DNA of 49,740 nt from NCBI GenBank assembly GCA_018400435.1, contig JAGYMW010000004.1:1-49740 (forward strand). Reading direction: 5' to 3'. This DNA is from Bacillota bacterium (GTDB lineage: Bacteria; Bacillota; Dethiobacteria; DTU022). The translations under genes were made by a program, and so were the position numbers. This document shows, piece by piece, positions 36,365 to 48,943 of the stretch. Numbering within the stretch: the stretch's first letter is position 1; each line of letters opens with the position of its first letter. The notes beneath the pieces were generated by a model that did not search any database, was not told the DNA's origin, and was given only the letters and a program-made list of their open reading frames with translations.

Positions 36365-37639
36365 ATGCGGGTTCTTATTGTCGGTAGCGGCGGACGTGAG
36401 CACGCCCTGGCCTGGAAGCTGGCTCAGAGTCCCCTGATTAAAAAAATGTACTGTATGCCCGGGAACCCGGGTATTGCCAATCATGCCGAATGCCTGGATC
36501 TGAAAAGTGATGACTGGGAAGCTTTGAAAGAGTGGGCTTTAGACCATAAAATAGATCTGACGGTTGTCGGGCCGGAAGCACCGCTGGTTGATGGACTGGC
36601 CGATCGGTTCAGGGATGCCGGTCTGAAAGTATTCGGCCCGGGCAGCAGCGGAGCCATGCTGGAAGGTAGTAAAGTCTGGGCCAAGCGTAAAATGAGAAAG
36701 TGGGGCATACCGACCGCCGATTTTGCCGTTTTTTACGATTTTGACGAAGCCCGGTATCATCTATCCCGTTTTTACGGCGGACCGGTAGTGATCAAGGCTG
36801 ACGGCCTGGCTGCCGGCAAAGGAGTTACTGTAGCAGCCGGGCCGGCAGAAGCTGAACAGGCCCTCTATGACATAATGGTTGAAAAGACCTTTGGTGAAGC
36901 AGGCAGCCGTGTGGTTATCGAACAATGCCTGAGTGGTGAAGAGGTATCGGTGCTGGCGATAACCGATGGCCAAAAATATATCCTTTTGCCCTCGGCTCAA
37001 GATCACAAGGCGGTGGGAGAAGGTGACAGGGGTCCGAATACCGGCGGCATGGGGGCCTATTCACCGGCTCCGGTTTATACGGACGATGTGGCAGCCCGAA
37101 TTGAAGAGGAAGTGTTCCAACCTCTGATGCAGGGGCTGGCGGAAGATAAAATTGATTTTCGTGGTGTAATTTATGCCGGGTTGATGATTGACAAAGGCAG
37201 GATTAACGTCCTGGAATTTAATGTGCGATTTGGTGATCCGGAAACACAGGCCATTATTCCGCGTATGGAATCGGATCTGCTGCCGCTGCTGATGGCGGCG
37301 GCGGAAGGTGACCTGGGAGAGATGAAGGTCCGGTTGCTTGCCGATCCGGCTGTATGCGTCGTTCTGGCCTCCAGGGGATATCCTGCCCACTACGAAACAG
37401 GTTATCCCATTTACAGTTTGGCGGAAGCAGAAAAAGAAGGCGAGGGGAACGTGGCTGTCTTCCATGCCGGCACGGTTTTTAAGGACAGGCATTTGTTGAC
37501 CGCAGGTGGGCGTGTACTTGGCGTTACCGCATGGGATGAAGATCTGACTAAAGCACTGAAGCGTGTCTACGAAGCTGTTGATAAAATAGAATTTGAAGGG
37601 TGTTATTTCCGCAGGGATATTGCCTACCGGGCCCTGTAA
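36365..37639 (+). CDS. purD: Phosphoribosylamine-glycine ligase (GAR synthetase)
   Basis: 424 residues, an ATP-grasp ligase. It joins glycine to phosphoribosylamine. The N-terminus has VLIVGSGGREHALAWKL. The ATP-grasp core shows VIKADGLAAGKGVTVA and VLEFNVRFGDPETQ. GAGGAGAG precedes the ATG. It is the last pur gene. An imperfect inverted repeat (AATAATTTCCG/CGGAATTATT) at about 37658-37689 follows, but without a T-run, so the end of the transcript is not clear. Confidence 0.96.
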   Translation: MRVLIVGSGGREHALAWKLAQSPLIKKMYCMPGNPGIANHAECLDLKSDDWEALKEWALDHKIDLTVVGPEAPLVDGLADRFRDAGLKVFGPGSSGAMLEGSKVWAKRKMRKWGIPTADFAVFYDFDEARYHLSRFYGGPVVIKADGLAAGKGVTVAAGPAEAEQALYDIMVEKTFGEAGSRVVIEQCLSGEEVSVLAITDGQKYILLPSAQDHKAVGEGDRGPNTGGMGAYSPAPVYTDDVAARIEEEVFQPLMQGLAEDKIDFRGVIYAGLMIDKGRINVLEFNVRFGDPETQAIIPRMESDLLPLLMAAAEGDLGEMKVRLLADPAVCVVLASRGYPAHYETGYPIYSLAEAEKEGEGNVAVFHAGTVFKDRHLLTAGGRVLGVTAWDEDLTKALKRVYEAVDKIEFEGCYFRRDIAYRAL

Positions 37640-37722
37640 AGAGGTTCACGGGAGCAAATAATTTCCGTCTACCACTGCCGGAATTATTATAAATAAAAAC
37701 TCTGCGGTTGGAGTGAGAACAA

Positions 37723-38904
37723 ATGGGAAAAACTGTTATACTGGGCTTTGCCCGAACCCCTTTTGGAAGGTTCCTCGGTTCACTGCGGGAGATGCCGGCG
37801 GTTGAGCTGGGAGCAGCAGTAATCAAAGGGGCTCTAGATCGCAGCAGGATTGACGGCAGCAGGGTGGATAACGTGATCATGGGTATGGTTATCCAGGCCG
37901 GCGCGGGTCAGATACCGTCGCGTCAGGCGGCTGTCAAAGCCGGGTTGCCACCGGAGGTGCCCTCGGAAACAATTAACAAGGTTTGTGCTTCAGGCCTGCG
38001 GGCAGTTAATCTGGGCGATTTAATGATCAGGTGCGGCGAAGCCTCCCTCGTCGTCGCCGGGGGAATGGAAAATATGAGCGCCGTGCCTTATTTCCTGCCC
38101 CGGGCAAGGGAAGGGGCGAGGATGGGCGATGCCCCCCTGGTTGATGGGATGATCCATGACGGCCTGTGGTGTCCTTTTCACAATGTGCACATGGGGGTTC
38201 ACGGATCGGCCGTGCCTGCCGAACACGGCATAACCAGAGCGGCCATGGATCGCTTTGCCCTGCGCAGCCACCAGCGGGCAACGGCGGCCATTGAAGAGGG
38301 GAAGCTGGCCGAGGAAATTGTCGAAATGGTTGTTCCGAAGAAAAAGGGTGGTAATTTTATTTTTGCAACAGATGAGCTGCCGCGCAGTGATACCAGCCTG
38401 GGAAAACTGGCTTCTCTGCCCCCCGCTTTTGAAAAAGAGGGCCTGATTACCGCGGGAAATGCTCCTCCGATCAGCGACGGCGCAGGAGCACTGGTCCTGG
38501 TCTCTTCTAAACTGGCCCGTGAGGATGGGTGGCAGCCACTGGCTGAAATTATTGCCCAGGGGATGGCCTCACTTCCGCCGCGTTATATAGCCACGGTTCC
38601 CCTGGTAGCGGCGGGGAAGGCTCTGGCGGCAGCGGGAATGACAGCCGAACAGATGACTCTAATTGAAGTAAATGAAGCCTTCGCTGCAGTGGCTCTTACC
38701 TGTATAAAACTGGGCGGATGGAAAGAGGAAAAAGTAAACGTCAATGGGGGAGCAGTAGCCCTGGGGCATCCCATCGGGGCCAGCGGAGCCCGCATTTTGA
38801 TGACATTAATTGCCGAGCTGCGCCGCCGGGGCGGCGGGTACGGAATGGCTACAATCTGCAGCGGGGCAGCTCAGGGTGAAGCGACGATAATCAGGGTGGA
38901 TTGA
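37723..38904 (+). CDS. Acetyl-CoA acetyltransferase (thiolase)
   Basis: 393 residues, a typical biosynthetic/degradative thiolase. The nucleophile is Cys88 in NKVCASGLRA. VNEAFAAVAL, GGAVALGHPIGASGARI with the catalytic His, and the late TICSGAAQGEA containing the second Cys are present. It joins two acetyl-CoA or cleaves acetoacetyl-CoA. It begins a forward run with two acyl-CoA dehydrogenases and the B12-mutase genes, suggesting the final step of a butyryl-CoA beta-oxidation route. GGAGTGAG precedes the ATG. Confidence 0.94.
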   Translation: MGKTVILGFARTPFGRFLGSLREMPAVELGAAVIKGALDRSRIDGSRVDNVIMGMVIQAGAGQIPSRQAAVKAGLPPEVPSETINKVCASGLRAVNLGDLMIRCGEASLVVAGGMENMSAVPYFLPRAREGARMGDAPLVDGMIHDGLWCPFHNVHMGVHGSAVPAEHGITRAAMDRFALRSHQRATAAIEEGKLAEEIVEMVVPKKKGGNFIFATDELPRSDTSLGKLASLPPAFEKEGLITAGNAPPISDGAGALVLVSSKLAREDGWQPLAEIIAQGMASLPPRYIATVPLVAAGKALAAAGMTAEQMTLIEVNEAFAAVALTCIKLGGWKEEKVNVNGGAVALGHPIGASGARILMTLIAELRRRGGGYGMATICSGAAQGEATIIRVD

Positions 38905-38987
38905 ATTTATTTGGATTCGGTTATCCGATCTCATGCATGGAGCAGATCAGTCAGTTAAAATCCAACCGCGACGGGTGAATTAAGGAT

Positions 38988-40112
38988 ATGTCTTTGATCC
39001 TTTCTAAAGAGCACTGCGAAAAGGCAGCGGAATTCCGTTATTTTGCCGAGAAAAACATCGACTGCGGCGATAATTACCCGCGGGCAAACCTGCACCGGGC
39101 GGCGGAAAAAGGATATATGGGCCTGCCCATTCCCCGACAATACGGCGGCCTGGGAGAGGACTTCCTGACCTACATTCTATTTATTGAAGAGGTTTCCAGG
39201 GTCTGCGCTTCGACGGGTGTAATCATGGCCGTCCACACTTCAGTAGGCAGCATGCCGTTGCTTTATTTTGGCAGCGAAGAACAGAAAAGGCGCTACCTGG
39301 TCAAACTGGCCCGGGGTGAATATATTGGCGCCTTTGCCTTAACCGAGCCGGATGCAGGTTCCGACGCAGCCGCCATTTCGACAGGAGCCAGGCCGGTTCA
39401 CGGTGGTTATCGTTTAACGGGTAGGAAAATATTTATCACCAGCGGCGGAGAAGCCGATCTTTACACTGTTTTTGCGACAATTGATACTTCTCTGGGGCGA
39501 AAGGGAATTACTGCCTTCCTTGTGGAAAAGGGCAGTCCCGGTTTAACGGTTGGTAGAACTGAGAGTAAAATGGGTCTGCACAGAACTCACACAGCTGAAC
39601 TGCTGATGGAGGATCTTTATGTTCCAGTGTCGAACAGACTAGAAAAAGAAGGAAAGGGCTTTTCTGTAGCTATGTCTCTTCTTGACGGCGGCAGGATCGG
39701 TATTGCCGCCCAGGGACTGGGGATCGCCGCGGCGGCTCTCGACTACGGAATATTCTTTTTAAAAAAAAGGGCAGATTGGAAGGAAGGCAACGGCCAGGGT
39801 AAAAGATTTGAGTTGGCCAACCTGGCAACACGCCTGGAAGCGGCCCGCCTTTTAACTTACAGGGCGGCGGCAAACAGGGACGCAGGAAAAGGTAAGGCCA
39901 TGGAGGCATCGATGGCCAAAACGGCGGCTACTGATCTGGCCATGGAAGCGGCGTCATGGTGCATCGAGACATGCAGCTTTGAAGGGATAATCCAGGGAAG
40001 CCCGCCGGTGCGGTTTTTTTGTGATGCCAAAGCAACTCAGATTTACGAAGGAACCAATCAGATTCAGCGGATAGTCATAGCCCGGAGCTGCTCGGAAGTA
40101 AGGGGCAGCTGA
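38988..40112 (+). CDS. Acyl-CoA dehydrogenase, divergent
   Basis: 374 residues. The family fold is clear: ALTEPDAGSDAAA, the KIFITSGGEADLYTVFA flavin-binding segment, and the catalytic Glu in DAKATQIYEGTNQIQRI. Two usually conserved FAD-contact elements are altered. The REQFGRPI loop is replaced by [22 protein letters not shown] is replaced by ETCSFEGI. The N-terminal helix is shortened. It may act on a branched or unusual acyl-CoA, or have lost normal activity. It is followed 36 bp later by a conventional paralogue. Confidence 0.87.
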   Translation: MSLILSKEHCEKAAEFRYFAEKNIDCGDNYPRANLHRAAEKGYMGLPIPRQYGGLGEDFLTYILFIEEVSRVCASTGVIMAVHTSVGSMPLLYFGSEEQKRRYLVKLARGEYIGAFALTEPDAGSDAAAISTGARPVHGGYRLTGRKIFITSGGEADLYTVFATIDTSLGRKGITAFLVEKGSPGLTVGRTESKMGLHRTHTAELLMEDLYVPVSNRLEKEGKGFSVAMSLLDGGRIGIAAQGLGIAAAALDYGIFFLKKRADWKEGNGQGKRFELANLATRLEAARLLTYRAAANRDAGKGKAMEASMAKTAATDLAMEAASWCIETCSFEGIIQGSPPVRFFCDAKATQIYEGTNQIQRIVIARSCSEVRGS

Positions 40113-40148
40113 AGAAGCTGATATATAAAAATGATGGAGGTTGGAGAA

Positions 40149-41288
40149 ATGAACTTTACTTTAACCGAAATGCAGGAAATGACCAGGCAGATGGTCCGGG
40201 ATTTTGCTGAAAAAGAGCTCAAACCGGGGGTGGAGGAAAGAGACGAGAAAGAAATATTTTCCAGGGATTTGTTTGACAAAATGGGACAGCTGGGACTAAC
40301 CGGGATTCCATGGCCGGAAGAATACGGAGGAGGCGGATGTGATTTCCTGAGCTATATCATCGCGGTGGAAGAGCTGTCGAGGGTGGAAGCTTCTGCCGGG
40401 ACAACCATGTCGGCACACATCTCGCTGGCCGGATGGCCAGTATATAAATATGGTTCTAAAGAACAGAAGAAAAAATTTCTTGTGCCGATGGCTTTGGGGG
40501 AGAAGCTCGGCGCATATGCCCTGACGGAATCGACAGCCGGGACTGATGCTGCCGCTGTTCAAACTACAGCGGTACTCGAAGGCGATAAATATATCCTCAA
40601 CGGTAACAAGATCTTCACCACCAACGCCGGTGAAGCGGAAATATATATTGTCTTTGCCGCAACGGACAAAGAGAAAAAAGCCAGGGGAATCAGCGGCTTT
40701 ATCGTGGAAAAGGGGGCACCAGGATTATCCTTCGGTAAAAAGGAAAGGAAAATGGGGCTTCGTTCATCGGTTACCGCCGAAATGATCTTTGAGAACTGCG
40801 AGGTACCGAAGGAGAACCTGCTTGGAACCGAGGGAGAAGGATTCAAGATCGCCATGAGCACGCTGGACGGCGGTAGAAACGGCATCGCTGCACAGGCAGT
40901 GGGCATCGCTCAGGGGGCATTGGATGAGGCAGTCAGCTATGCCAAAACCAGGGAACAGTTCGGCCGGCCCATTGCCAGTTTTCAGGCCATTTCGTTCATG
41001 CTGGCCGATATGGCCACCAAAATTGAAGCTGCCAGGTTGCTGACCTATCAAGCCGCCTACCTGGAGAATGAAGGCATGCCCTACGGAAAAGCTTCAGCCA
41101 TGGCTAAGCTCTACGCTTCTGAAACGGCAATGGAAGTAACCACCAATGCGGTGCAGATTTTTGGAGGATACGGGTATACAAAAGATTACCCGGTGGAGAG
41201 ATTTATGCGCGACGCCAAGATCACCCAGATTTATGAGGGAACCAGCGAGGTGCAGCGCCTGGTTATTTCCAGGTATTTACTTTCATGA
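40149..41288 (+). CDS. Acyl-CoA dehydrogenase, short-chain type
   Basis: 379 residues from ATG 40149, chosen because GGAGGTTGGAG stands just upstream; two earlier ATG/GTG codons would absorb that site. All usual elements are present: [76 protein letters not shown] and the catalytic Glu of [15 protein letters not shown]. It most resembles butyryl-CoA or short branched-chain dehydrogenases. No etfAB lies in the window. Context suggests oxidation of butyryl-CoA or isobutyryl-CoA. Confidence 0.93.
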   Translation: MNFTLTEMQEMTRQMVRDFAEKELKPGVEERDEKEIFSRDLFDKMGQLGLTGIPWPEEYGGGGCDFLSYIIAVEELSRVEASAGTTMSAHISLAGWPVYKYGSKEQKKKFLVPMALGEKLGAYALTESTAGTDAAAVQTTAVLEGDKYILNGNKIFTTNAGEAEIYIVFAATDKEKKARGISGFIVEKGAPGLSFGKKERKMGLRSSVTAEMIFENCEVPKENLLGTEGEGFKIAMSTLDGGRNGIAAQAVGIAQGALDEAVSYAKTREQFGRPIASFQAISFMLADMATKIEAARLLTYQAAYLENEGMPYGKASAMAKLYASETAMEVTTNAVQIFGGYGYTKDYPVERFMRDAKITQIYEGTSEVQRLVISRYLLS

Positions 41289-41373
41289 TTCGGTAAAAGG
41301 GCAACCGCAGTAGCCGAAATAGAGTATTTCAGGAAAAGAAAAGCTGAAAGATGCAGGCGAAAGGAGTAAAAAA

Positions 41374-41901
41374 ATGACTGAAAAACTACCGGGACTGGTG
41401 ATGGTCTATACCGGCGATGGTAAGGGAAAAACAACCGCTGCCGTAGGACAGGCCGTCAGGGCCCTCGGCCATGGATATCGTGTTTTTATGATTCATTTTA
41501 TGAAAGGGCGCGATTACGGTGAGTTTCTGGCAACGGCAAATATGCCGAACCTAACGGTAATAAGAGCGGGTCGGGATACTTTTGTCAATCGAGAAAAACC
41601 GGATCCTGTCGACAGAGAGCTGGCCGTTGAAGGATTGGCCAAAGTAAAAAAAGCGATCATGGGCGGCGAATACGATCTGGTAGTGCTTGATGAAATAAAC
41701 GTCGCTGTGGATTACGGCCTGATTGATGAAAAGGATCTCCTGGAAATGCTGGAGAAGAAGCCTCCAGGTGTAGCGGTTATCTTAACGGGAAGAAACGCCA
41801 CACCTGAACTGGTTAAAAGAGCCGACATGGTCAGCGAAGTTCTGGCCATAAAACACCACTACGAAAAGGGAGCGGAATGCTGCCGCGGTATAGAATACTG
41901 A
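41374..41901 (+). CDS. Cob(I)alamin/corrinoid adenosyltransferase, CobO/BtuR type
   Basis: 175 residues. The N-terminal P-loop VYTGDGKGKTTAAVGQA (about 10-26) is the family's ATP-binding motif, followed by GYRVFMIHFMKG and DLVVLDEINVAVDYGL. It makes adenosylcobalamin, the cofactor of the mutase encoded three genes downstream, so it probably serves as its cofactor supply. AAAGGAG precedes the ATG by about 8 bases. The GTPase gene follows after 18 bp. Confidence 0.93.
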   Translation: MTEKLPGLVMVYTGDGKGKTTAAVGQAVRALGHGYRVFMIHFMKGRDYGEFLATANMPNLTVIRAGRDTFVNREKPDPVDRELAVEGLAKVKKAIMGGEYDLVVLDEINVAVDYGLIDEKDLLEMLEKKPPGVAVILTGRNATPELVKRADMVSEVLAIKHHYEKGAECCRGIEY

Positions 41902-41919
41902 ACGGAGTAGAATCGATAA

Positions 41920-42861
41920 ATGGATCAGCTGGTTAAAGAATTGTTACAGGGAAACAGGCGGGCGGCAGCTCGCCTCATTTCAAATATTGAGAACGATGTC
42001 CCCGAAAAACGGGCCCTGCTGCAGGAAGTGTTTCCCCATACCGGGAATGCTTATGTTATCGGTATTACCGGGGCTCCCGGCTCGGGTAAAAGTTCGCTGG
42101 TAGACTGCCTGCTGAAAAAGATTCGCCGCGACGGTTTAACGGTTGGCATTATTGCCGTTGATCCCACCAGCCCTTTCAGCGGGGGAGCAATCCTTGGCGA
42201 CCGGATCAGGATGCAGGATCACGCCCTCGATGAAGGGATATTCATTCGCAGTATGGGCACAAGGGGAAGCCTGGGAGGACTTTCGCGTTCAACGAGAGAA
42301 GCAATCCAGGTTCTCGACGCTTTCGGAAAGGATATCATCCTGGTGGAAACTGTGGGGGTGGGCCAGTCGGAAGTGGACATTGTCAAAACAGCTGACACGA
42401 CGGTCGTGGTTCTCACTCCCGCCGGCGGGGACAGTGTCCAGACTCTTAAGGCGGGAATAATGGAAATAGCCGATATTTTTGTCGTCAATAAGGCAGACCT
42501 CAGCGGAGCAGAAAGAACAATTACCGAGATAAATATCATGCTTGATATGAAAAATGAAACACAGTGGCGACCGCCGGTTGTCCGCACGATCTCGGTGCAA
42601 AACGAAGGAATGGATGAGCTGTGGCAGGAGCTGCGTAACCACAAACATTTCATGAAAGAAAGCGAAAAACTGCTGGAAGTGCGAAAAGAAAGAGTCAGGC
42701 GGGAACTGACCGAACAGGTGGAATACCTGGTCAAAAATAAAATATGGGAGCAGGTCAGGGAAGGGATTGAAATAGAAACCCTGGTGGACAGGATCGTTCA
42801 CCGCCGCCTGGATCCGTACAGTGCCGCGGCCGAACTGCTCGAGGAGATAGACTTTCTATAG
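41920..42861 (+). CDS. MeaB/ArgK-type G-protein chaperone of a B12-dependent acyl-CoA mutase
   Basis: 313 residues. P-loop GAPGSGKSS (51-59), [18 protein letters not shown] with the Mg-binding switch, [12 protein letters not shown] and NKAD are all present. MeaB-type GTPases load adenosylcobalamin into methylmalonyl-CoA or isobutyryl-CoA mutase and protect it from inactivation. It is placed between the adenosyltransferase and the mutase large subunit, with 13 bp to the latter. It is separate here, unlike in fused IcmF proteins. Confidence 0.95.
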   Translation: MDQLVKELLQGNRRAAARLISNIENDVPEKRALLQEVFPHTGNAYVIGITGAPGSGKSSLVDCLLKKIRRDGLTVGIIAVDPTSPFSGGAILGDRIRMQDHALDEGIFIRSMGTRGSLGGLSRSTREAIQVLDAFGKDIILVETVGVGQSEVDIVKTADTTVVVLTPAGGDSVQTLKAGIMEIADIFVVNKADLSGAERTITEINIMLDMKNETQWRPPVVRTISVQNEGMDELWQELRNHKHFMKESEKLLEVRKERVRRELTEQVEYLVKNKIWEQVREGIEIETLVDRIVHRRLDPYSAAAELLEEIDFL

Positions 42862-42874
42862 CTATCGGAGCGGG

Positions 42875-44551
42875 GTGAATAATCCGATGGACGACAAGAA
42901 AAAACGGGGCAGTCTCGCTGCCCGGCTAAAAAAGTGGCAGGATAAAAAAAATGTTCTGACGGAACGTAAAAGTTCCTTTGAGACGGTCTCCGGCAGGCCG
43001 GTGCAGGACCTCTACACGCTTATCGATATTGAAAACCTGGAATACGAAAAAGAGCTTGGATTTCCCGGTGAATATCCTTATACCCGGGGAGTTCAGGCCA
43101 ATATGTACCGGGGCCGGCTGTGGACGATGCGCCAGTTCTCCGGTTACGGTGACGCCTTCGATTCAAACCGCCGCTACCGCTATTTACTCGAACAGGGGCA
43201 GACCGGTCTAAGTGTAGCCTTCGACATGCCCACAATCATGGGTTTTGATTCAGATCATGAGCGTGCATCAGGTGAGGTGGGACGCTGCGGGGTGGCAGTA
43301 GATTCTCTGGCCGATATGGAAGTTCTCTTTGACGGCATTTCCCTGGACAAAGTGACCACTTCAATGACCATTAATGGTCCGGCGGCTGTTATCTGGTGCA
43401 TGTACCTGGCCAATGCTGAAAAGCAGGGAATCGGTTTTGAGCAGCTCGGCGGAACCATCCAGAACGATATTTTGAAAGAGTATATTGCCCAGAAATCGTG
43501 GATTTTCCCACCGGAACCATCAATGCGTCTGATTACCGATATTTTTGCTTTTGCTGAAGACCATGTTCCCAGGTGGAATACCGTTAGTATCAGCGGATAC
43601 CATATCCGAGAAGCCGGGTCAACCGCCGTCCAGGAGCTGGCTTTTACCCTGGCCGACGGCTTTGCCTATGTTGAAGCCGGTATTAATGCAGGCCTAAACG
43701 TGGACCGCTTTGCTCCGCGGCTATCATTCTTTTTTAATTCCCACATCGATTTTTTTGAAGAGATCTGCAAGTACAGGGCGGCGAGGCGGATCTGGGCCCG
43801 GCGGATGAAAGAGCAGTACGGAGCCCGGGACCCCCATTCCCTGAAAATGCGCTTTCATACCCAGACTGCGGGCTGCAGTCTTGCAGCCCGGGAACCTGAA
43901 AACAATATTATGCGGACCACGATTGAAGCGCTGGCTGCCGTCCTCGGCGGGACCCAGTCGCTTCACACCAATTCGATGGACGAAGTGCTGGCCCTGCCGA
44001 CTGAGAAATCAGCAAAGATAGCTCTGCGCACCCAGCAGGTGATCGCCCATGAGAGCGGTGTTGCCGACACAATTGATCCGCTGGCTGGTTCCTACTTTAT
44101 CGAGCGTATGACTGATCAAATGGAGGCAGAAGCGGAAGAATACTTTCGCCGTATTGAAGAGCTTGGCGGAGTACTGTCAGCCATCGATTGCGGATTTTTC
44201 CAGCAGGAGATCGCCGACGCCGCCTACCGCTATCAGAAGGCCATTGACAGCGGGGAACGCATTGTCGTCGGGGTGAATCGTTTTACGAGCGGCGAATCGC
44301 TTCAGATTGAGCTGCTGAAGATAGATCCGGAGGTGGAAGAGAAACAGTTCAGGCGTCTGCAAAAGTTAAAAGAGACACGAGATAATGAGGCGGTCTCCAC
44401 CAGGCTGACGGAGTTGAAGAAAACGGCCCGCGGAGGAGACAATTTAATACCGAAAATACTGGATGCGGTCAGGGTTTATGCCACCGAAGGAGAGATCGTG
44501 GCCGCACTGAAAGAAATATTTGGCGTATATCGGGAAAAACCGCTTTTTTAG
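42875..44551 (+). CDS. icmA: B12-dependent acyl-CoA mutase large subunit, isobutyryl-CoA mutase signature
   Basis: 558 residues, substrate-binding TIM-barrel subunit without a B12 domain. It would be named methylmalonyl-CoA mutase by general similarity. The residues that recognise the methylmalonyl carboxylate in that enzyme (Tyr89, Arg207, P. shermanii numbering) are Phe88 (RQFSGYG) and Gln206 (KEYIAQKSW) here, the pair found in isobutyryl-CoA mutase. The 558 plus 137 residue split also matches IcmA/IcmB. Catalytic His is in SGYHIREAG. It interconverts isobutyryl-CoA and butyryl-CoA by inference. GTG 42875 is the start used; ATG 42887 is possible. Confidence 0.82.
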   Translation: MNNPMDDKKKRGSLAARLKKWQDKKNVLTERKSSFETVSGRPVQDLYTLIDIENLEYEKELGFPGEYPYTRGVQANMYRGRLWTMRQFSGYGDAFDSNRRYRYLLEQGQTGLSVAFDMPTIMGFDSDHERASGEVGRCGVAVDSLADMEVLFDGISLDKVTTSMTINGPAAVIWCMYLANAEKQGIGFEQLGGTIQNDILKEYIAQKSWIFPPEPSMRLITDIFAFAEDHVPRWNTVSISGYHIREAGSTAVQELAFTLADGFAYVEAGINAGLNVDRFAPRLSFFFNSHIDFFEEICKYRAARRIWARRMKEQYGARDPHSLKMRFHTQTAGCSLAAREPENNIMRTTIEALAAVLGGTQSLHTNSMDEVLALPTEKSAKIALRTQQVIAHESGVADTIDPLAGSYFIERMTDQMEAEAEEYFRRIEELGGVLSAIDCGFFQQEIADAAYRYQKAIDSGERIVVGVNRFTSGESLQIELLKIDPEVEEKQFRRLQKLKETRDNEAVSTRLTELKKTARGGDNLIPKILDAVRVYATEGEIVAALKEIFGVYREKPLF

Positions 44552-44802
44552 CCGATCATTTTAAAGGAACCGCGTGCTGAGAGTGTTTCAGTAAAGGCAT
44601 CTTTAACCTGAAATTAAACGGAAGCCGATATTGTTGGCAACAATTAAGCCTGATAAATAATGAGTAAATTTTATTGAGTCTTTTGCAGAGGCGTGGCAGT
44701 AAGTGATTGGCAGAAGGATCTTCACTGAACGAAATGTCAGTACCGGTAAAGAAGGAAAGATGGACGAGAGCCGGCGGGAAGCTGATTGGGGGTTGAGCAT
44801 AT

Positions 44803-45216
44803 ATGGACCGGAGAAAAATCAGGGTTCTCGTGGCCAAGCCGGGACTGGATGGCCATGACCGCGGAGCCAGGGTGGTGGCCAGGGCCCTGCGTGACGCCGG
44901 TATGGAAATTGTCTACACCGGCCTGCACCAGACTGCGGAACAAATTGCCGAGACAGCCCTTCAGGAAGACGTCGACGTTGTCGGCCTGAGTATTCTTTCC
45001 GGGGCTCACCTGACCCTGGTGCCGCGTATTAAAGCCCTTCTCAGGGAAAAAGGATTGGGCGATATTTTGGTGGTAGTAGGGGGGATAATACCGGAAGAAG
45101 ATGCTGCAGAGCTTCTTAAAAGAGGAGATGCCGATCGGATTTTTATTCCCGGTGATTCCCTTGATTCAATAATAGAATACCTGCGCGGCAGTTTTAGCAG
45201 TAATCACACCCTTTAG
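44803..45216 (+). CDS. icmB: B12-binding small subunit of acyl-CoA mutase
   Basis: 137 residues. DGHDRG (16-21) supplies the His that replaces the cobalt lower ligand (DxHxxG), followed by GLSILSG and [10 protein letters not shown], the other corrinoid-contact motifs. It is the separate adenosylcobalamin domain that pairs with the large subunit encoded 251 bp upstream. The gap holds a small palindrome (ATTGTTG-G-CAACAAT, 44630-44644) that could be an operator, but no gene. No ribosome site better than GGGGG at about 10 bases precedes the ATG. Confidence 0.92.
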   Translation: MDRRKIRVLVAKPGLDGHDRGARVVARALRDAGMEIVYTGLHQTAEQIAETALQEDVDVVGLSILSGAHLTLVPRIKALLREKGLGDILVVVGGIIPEEDAAELLKRGDADRIFIPGDSLDSIIEYLRGSFSSNHTL

Positions 45217-45370
45217 CGATTTTTGCCTGCCGTTCCCCACAGAAGTCAATAAAGGGGAACAAAAAATACAGGAATTAGTATTGAATGATAAGTAACTTTA
45301 TAATTGTCAGAATGGTGAGTATCAAAACATCCCGCTGCAGCGGACCTGGGCAGAAACAGAGACTGAATAG

Positions 45371-47392
<2,022 letters not shown>

Positions 47393-47500
47393 GCCTGGGG
47401 TTATCGATAGGGCCGTAAAAATGTTATGGCGGAGGTAAATGTTTCTTTTCAGAAATGGGAAAAGGTTATTATTTTAATCCTATTACGGGGGTAATGTTAG

Positions 47501-48889
47501 ATGGCTGAAAAGAAGATTTCTTCCCTGGCCGCCGACGAAGAAAACCGGCAGCTGCTTCAGGCCATTATTGATTCGTTGTCAGACGCGGTTTCCGTGGTTG
47601 ATGAAAATGGTTTTGGCCTGATGGTTAATCGGGCTTATACGAGGATCACGGGAATGAGTGAAGAACAGGTCCTCAGCAAGCCGGCGACCGTTGATATTGC
47701 AGAAGGCGAAAGTGTTCATATGCGTGTCCTGCAGACGAGAAGACCGATTAAAGGAGTCCGCATGAAGGTGGGACCCTTTCGTAGAGAAGTAATCGTCAGC
47801 TGCGCTCCGCTGATCATTAACGGTCATTTAAAGGGAAGTGTCGGGGTAATCCATGATATTTCCGAGCTGCGCAGGGTAATGGAAGAACTGGAAAGGACAC
47901 GCCGCCTGGTCAGACGGCTGGAATCACGCTATACTTTCGATGATATCATCGGCGGCAGTGAACTGCTGCGCAGAACAGCGGAGAGGGCCAGACAGGCCGC
48001 CGCTACACCGGCCTGCGTCCTCCTGCGCGGAGAATGCGGGACGGGCAAGGAGCTCTTTGCCCATGCTATTCACCACGCAAGCGACAGGGCGGAAAAATCT
48101 TTTATCAGGGTAAACTGTGCTTCTCTGACCGATACCCTCCTGGAAAGCGAACTCTTCGGCTATGGTGACGGCGCTTTCACAGGTGCCAAAAAAGGCGGAC
48201 GGAGGGGCTATTTTGAGGAAGCAAGCAGGGGAACTCTCTTTCTCGATGAAATCGGCGGACTGAGCATCGAAGCGCAGGCCCGCCTGCTGCGGGCGATTCA
48301 GGAAGAAGAAATAATCAGGGTGGGCGAGTCGCGTCCGCGGAGGATTGATGTGCGCCTTATCGCTGCTACCAACGCCGATCTGGAAGAGCTTGTCGAAAAA
48401 GGTCTCTTCCGCAAGGATCTCTATTACCGCCTGAACGTTTTCCCAATCTTTCTGCCTCCTTTGCGGGATATTAAAAGCGACATTCCCCTTCTGGTCAACC
48501 AATTTCTTTCCTATTACACCCAAAAATTTGGCAGGACGGCGGTGGAAACCATTCCGGCAGTCTATCAACGGCTTAAAGAATATGATTGGCCGGGGAATAT
48601 CCGCGAACTGCAGAATGTCATCGCCAGAGCCCTTATAAACCTGAACAGGGACGAAAATGTTGTTGAAGAACATCATCTGATGATGCCCTTTGTTGAGGCT
48701 GCCGGGCCGGGTAAAAATGCAGATCGGCCTCTCGAAGGAACTTTCAGGAATCTGCATGATAAATGGGAGCGGGAAATCCTCTTAAAAGCGCTCTCTGAAT
48801 GCGAAGGTAATAAGGCCGAAGCGGCCCGCCGGCTAAATATGTCTATCCGCAACCTCTACAACAAGCTCTACCGCCATCAGCTGATTTAG
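47501..48889 (+). CDS. Sigma54-dependent transcriptional activator with PAS sensor domain
   Basis: 462 residues. A PAS domain (about 15-120) would sense a small molecule. The AAA+ domain (about 148-385) has Walker A GECGTGKE (177-184, Cys for the usual Ser), the sigma54-contact loop GAFTGA (224-229) and Walker [12 protein letters not shown] Fis-type helix-turn-helix ends the protein ([19 protein letters not shown]). Such activators often control amino acid catabolism in Bacillota. It stands before a leucine-dehydrogenase-family gene, an arrangement like bkd/ptb loci, but I find no good -24/-12 promoter in the window. Confidence 0.93.
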   Translation: MAEKKISSLAADEENRQLLQAIIDSLSDAVSVVDENGFGLMVNRAYTRITGMSEEQVLSKPATVDIAEGESVHMRVLQTRRPIKGVRMKVGPFRREVIVSCAPLIINGHLKGSVGVIHDISELRRVMEELERTRRLVRRLESRYTFDDIIGGSELLRRTAERARQAAATPACVLLRGECGTGKELFAHAIHHASDRAEKSFIRVNCASLTDTLLESELFGYGDGAFTGAKKGGRRGYFEEASRGTLFLDEIGGLSIEAQARLLRAIQEEEIIRVGESRPRRIDVRLIAATNADLEELVEKGLFRKDLYYRLNVFPIFLPPLRDIKSDIPLLVNQFLSYYTQKFGRTAVETIPAVYQRLKEYDWPGNIRELQNVIARALINLNRDENVVEEHHLMMPFVEAAGPGKNADRPLEGTFRNLHDKWEREILLKALSECEGNKAEAARRLNMSIRNLYNKLYRHQLI

Positions 48890-48943
48890 CAGCTTTCTTT
48901 CTGACATGGCTCGCACGTTTTGAGAGAACCCAAAAATGCGAAA

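Noticed and set aside
37658-37689. Inverted repeat after purD as an intrinsic terminator
   Set aside because: The stem is AT-rich with a bulge and is followed by ATAAATAAAAA, not a T-run.
45232-45260. GTTCCCC/GGGGAAC inverted repeat as a terminator after icmB
   Set aside because: The loop is 15 bases and the stem is followed by A rather than T on the plus strand; no T-run fits on the minus strand either.
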